In this document: positions 33,847 through 35,446 of the stretch, in pieces | Layout of the letters: each line of letters begins with the position of its first letter | Position numbering within the stretch: the stretch's first letter is position 1 | Assembly (NCBI GenBank): GCA_003233175.1 | Contig: QIKY01000285.1 | Location: forward strand, 1-35,446 | From: Planctomycetaceae bacterium | Lineage (GTDB): Bacteria > Planctomycetota > Planctomycetia > Pirellulales > Pirellulaceae | Direction: 5' to 3' | DNA: 35,446 nucleotides | Made by a program: the position numbers and the translations under genes | The notes under the pieces: model-generated | The model's input: the letters and a program-made list of their open reading frames with translations, nothing else | Database searches by the model: none | What the model was told of the DNA's origin: nothing

Positions 33847-34743
33847 ATGCGCGAACCGATAGGACTGCTGGGCATGGGCCTCCTGGGCGGAGCGGTGGCC
33901 GAACGGTTGCTCGAACGCGGCTGGACTGTTGTTGGATTTGACCCAGCCCCGGAGCGGCGGGCCGCCATGAAAACCGCCGGCGTTGCGATTGCCGCCAGGC
34001 CCGACATCGTGCTGGCGAGTTGCCAACGTGTGATTCTCTGCCTGCCGAACGATCAGATTGTGGCCAACACCTTGCGGCCGCTGATCGAGAAAATGCCAGT
34101 CGAACCCATGCCAGCCGGGCAAATCATTCTTGACATGACCACCGGCAGCCCGGCGCAGCGCGTGGAAATGGAAGCGCTGCTGCAAACGCGGAATGTGGTT
34201 TATCTCGACGCGCCCGTGGCCGGCTCCAGCCGGCAGGCCCGTAGCGGAAAAGCGGTTGTTTTGGTGGGCGGCCAGCAGGCCGCGTACGAACAATGCCGGG
34301 AGTTGCTGCTCTGTATCGCCGAGCATGTCGAGCATGTGGGGCCTTGCGGCGCGGCGGCTCAAGCGAAGCTGGTGCATAATTTGGTGCTGGGGCTGAATCG
34401 CGCTGTGTTGGCCGAAGGTCTGGCCTTCGCGCAAGCAATGGGGCTCGACCTGCAAACGATGCTCGCGTTTCTTCGACGTTCGCCGGCCTACTCGCAAGTG
34501 ATGGACGCCAAAGGCGACAAAATGGCCACCGCCGATTTCACGCCCCAAGCCCGCCTCTCGCAACACCTCAAGGACGTGCGTCTGATCCTCCAAGCCGCCG
34601 AAGCGTTGCCCGCCAAAACGCCGCTCTCGGCGCTGCACCGGCGTTTGCTGGAACAAGCCGAAGCCGCCGGTTGGGGCGACGCCGACAACTCCGCCATCAT
34701 CAAGGTTTTTGAACCCGGCGAACCACCCACTTCATACGAATAA
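33847..34743 (+). CDS. 3-Hydroxyisobutyrate-dehydrogenase-family NAD(P) oxidoreductase
   Basis: Beta-hydroxyacid dehydrogenase of 298 residues. GLLGMGLLG (6-14) is the Rossmann glycine motif, LDMTTGSP (95-102) and LDAPVAGSSRQARSGKAVVLVGG (120-142) the substrate-side motifs, and Lys174 with Asn178 (AKLVHNLV) the catalytic pair. The family oxidises 3-hydroxyisobutyrate, tartronate semialdehyde, 6-phosphogluconate-like acids and others; the exact acid is unclear. GGGAG at 33831-33835 lies 11 bases upstream. It precedes a saccharopine-dehydrogenase-like gene by 74 bp on the same strand, so a shared amino-acid or hydroxy-acid pathway is possible but unproven. Confidence 0.9.
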   Translation: MREPIGLLGMGLLGGAVAERLLERGWTVVGFDPAPERRAAMKTAGVAIAARPDIVLASCQRVILCLPNDQIVANTLRPLIEKMPVEPMPAGQIILDMTTGSPAQRVEMEALLQTRNVVYLDAPVAGSSRQARSGKAVVLVGGQQAAYEQCRELLLCIAEHVEHVGPCGAAAQAKLVHNLVLGLNRAVLAEGLAFAQAMGLDLQTMLAFLRRSPAYSQVMDAKGDKMATADFTPQARLSQHLKDVRLILQAAEALPAKTPLSALHRRLLEQAEAAGWGDADNSAIIKVFEPGEPPTSYE

Positions 34744-34817
34744 AAATGAACCGGTTACAATTATCGGGAGGTTCGAGGGTATCGGCCAATTGCCAGGCAG
34801 CTTCAAAGGGAAACACC

Positions 34818-35446
34818 ATGCAGGATGTGTTATTGTTGGGCGGCGGCAAGATTGGACGCATGATCGCGAAGAACTTGGTGGAATCGGGCGATTACCGCGT
34901 GCGCGTCGGCGATGTCGACGAAACAGCCCTTCAGCGGCTGGACGAACACGTCGACTGCCAAACCGTGCTGCTCAACGCCGCCAGTTCGAGCGAACTTCAG
35001 GCGGCCATGCAAGGATGCCAGATCGTGGTTTCGGCGTTGAGCTATTCCTTCAACCCACTGGTGGCGAAAACGGCCCTGGCCGCCGGGCTGAGTTACTTCG
35101 ACCTCACCGAAGATGTGGAAACAACCCGTTCGGTGCGGGGCTTCGCCGAACGCGCCGCCCAGGGGCAAATCTTCATGCCGCAGTGCGGCTTGGCGCCGGG
35201 GTTTGTCTCGATTTTGGCCCACCATCTCACGCAGGGTTTCGACAAGCTGGATTCGGTGCGGCTGCGCGTCGGCGCGTTGCCCAAGTTTCCCTCCAACGCA
35301 ATCAAATACAATCTCACTTGGTCGACCGACGGCCTGATCAACGAATATTGCAACTCCTGCGACGCGATTCATGAACGCCAACGCATCGCGGCGCTGCCGC
35401 TCGATGGGCTGGAGCATTTTTCACTCGATGGCGTGCGGTACGAAGC
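34818..35446 (+). CDS. Saccharopine-dehydrogenase-like oxidoreductase (N-terminal part, runs off the window)
   Basis: Open from ATG 34818 to the window edge, 209 codons, with no stop. The N-terminus MQDVLLLGGGKIGRMIAKNL is a Rossmann NAD(P)-binding motif; CQIVVSALSYSFNPLVAKTALAAG, SYFDLTEDVETT and MPQCGLAPGFVSILAHHL are typical of saccharopine dehydrogenase/Lys9-like proteins. AGGGA seven bases upstream supports the start. These enzymes act in lysine metabolism or on related amino-acid condensation products (for example carboxynorspermidine). Which applies cannot be told from the fragment. Confidence 0.88.
   Translation, partial: MQDVLLLGGGKIGRMIAKNLVESGDYRVRVGDVDETALQRLDEHVDCQTVLLNAASSSELQAAMQGCQIVVSALSYSFNPLVAKTALAAGLSYFDLTEDVETTRSVRGFAERAAQGQIFMPQCGLAPGFVSILAHHLTQGFDKLDSVRLRVGALPKFPSNAIKYNLTWSTDGLINEYCNSCDAIHERQRIAALPLDGLEHFSLDGVRYE

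Overview
The window reads as chromosomal DNA of a planctomycete, probably of the Pirellulales group. The evidence is a TIGR03009-type secreted protein, a small protein carrying the [10 protein letters not shown]...EFM block, a conserved planctomycete-type lipoprotein, a secreted sulfatase, a PQQ-type beta-propeller, a short archaeal/eukaryal-type prolyl-tRNA synthetase, frequent starts without a clear Shine-Dalgarno site, and high-GC DNA sprinkled with palindromic repeats. This assignment is inference from gene content. No rRNA, tRNA or CRISPR array was recognised.

Layout. Positions 1-1815 hold an ABC-transporter ATPase facing a sialidase-like protein. Positions 2382-6836 hold a tight four-gene plus-strand operon: an ethanolamine-type APC permease, a glutamine-synthetase-like gamma-glutamyl ligase, a class I amidotransferase-type gamma-glutamyl hydrolase and a short-chain dehydrogenase. 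Together they look like a gamma-glutamylation route for taking up and oxidising a small amine, with ethanolamine the best guess. Positions 6837-7690 are a repeat-rich scar: a GxxExxY-protein remnant with a large palindrome, and a 301-bp element with terminal inverted repeats and a 10-bp target duplication sitting inside a second coding remnant.

Positions 7696-18000 are almost all minus strand: a metallophosphoesterase, a PAS-GAF-receiver protein, a sulfatase, the translation set prmC, prfA and rpmE, an MFS transporter and a TIGR03009 protein. Positions 18235-22400 carry a small BON protein, an LPS heptosyltransferase, a periplasmic thioredoxin with a possible coupled mini-gene, a TIGR04283-like glycosyltransferase and a CheX-like protein. 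Positions 22697-28954 carry poorly known envelope proteins: an 824-residue anchored protein, a lipoprotein and an unusual HtrA-protease/LamG-like/SirB1 fusion.

Positions 29263-35446 hold a second GxxExxY-type repeat, proS, a decayed IS5-type transposase, a secreted beta-propeller protein, a third GxxExxY-type repeat, a 3-hydroxyisobutyrate-dehydrogenase-like protein and the start of a saccharopine-dehydrogenase-like gene that runs off the edge.

The most interesting items are the amine operon, the 301-bp element with a matching uninterrupted site 21 kb away, the three-copy GxxExxY-derived repeat family, two copies of a 100-bp inverted-repeat element with a built-in terminator-like hairpin (one between rpmE and prfA), and the protease-SirB1 fusion.
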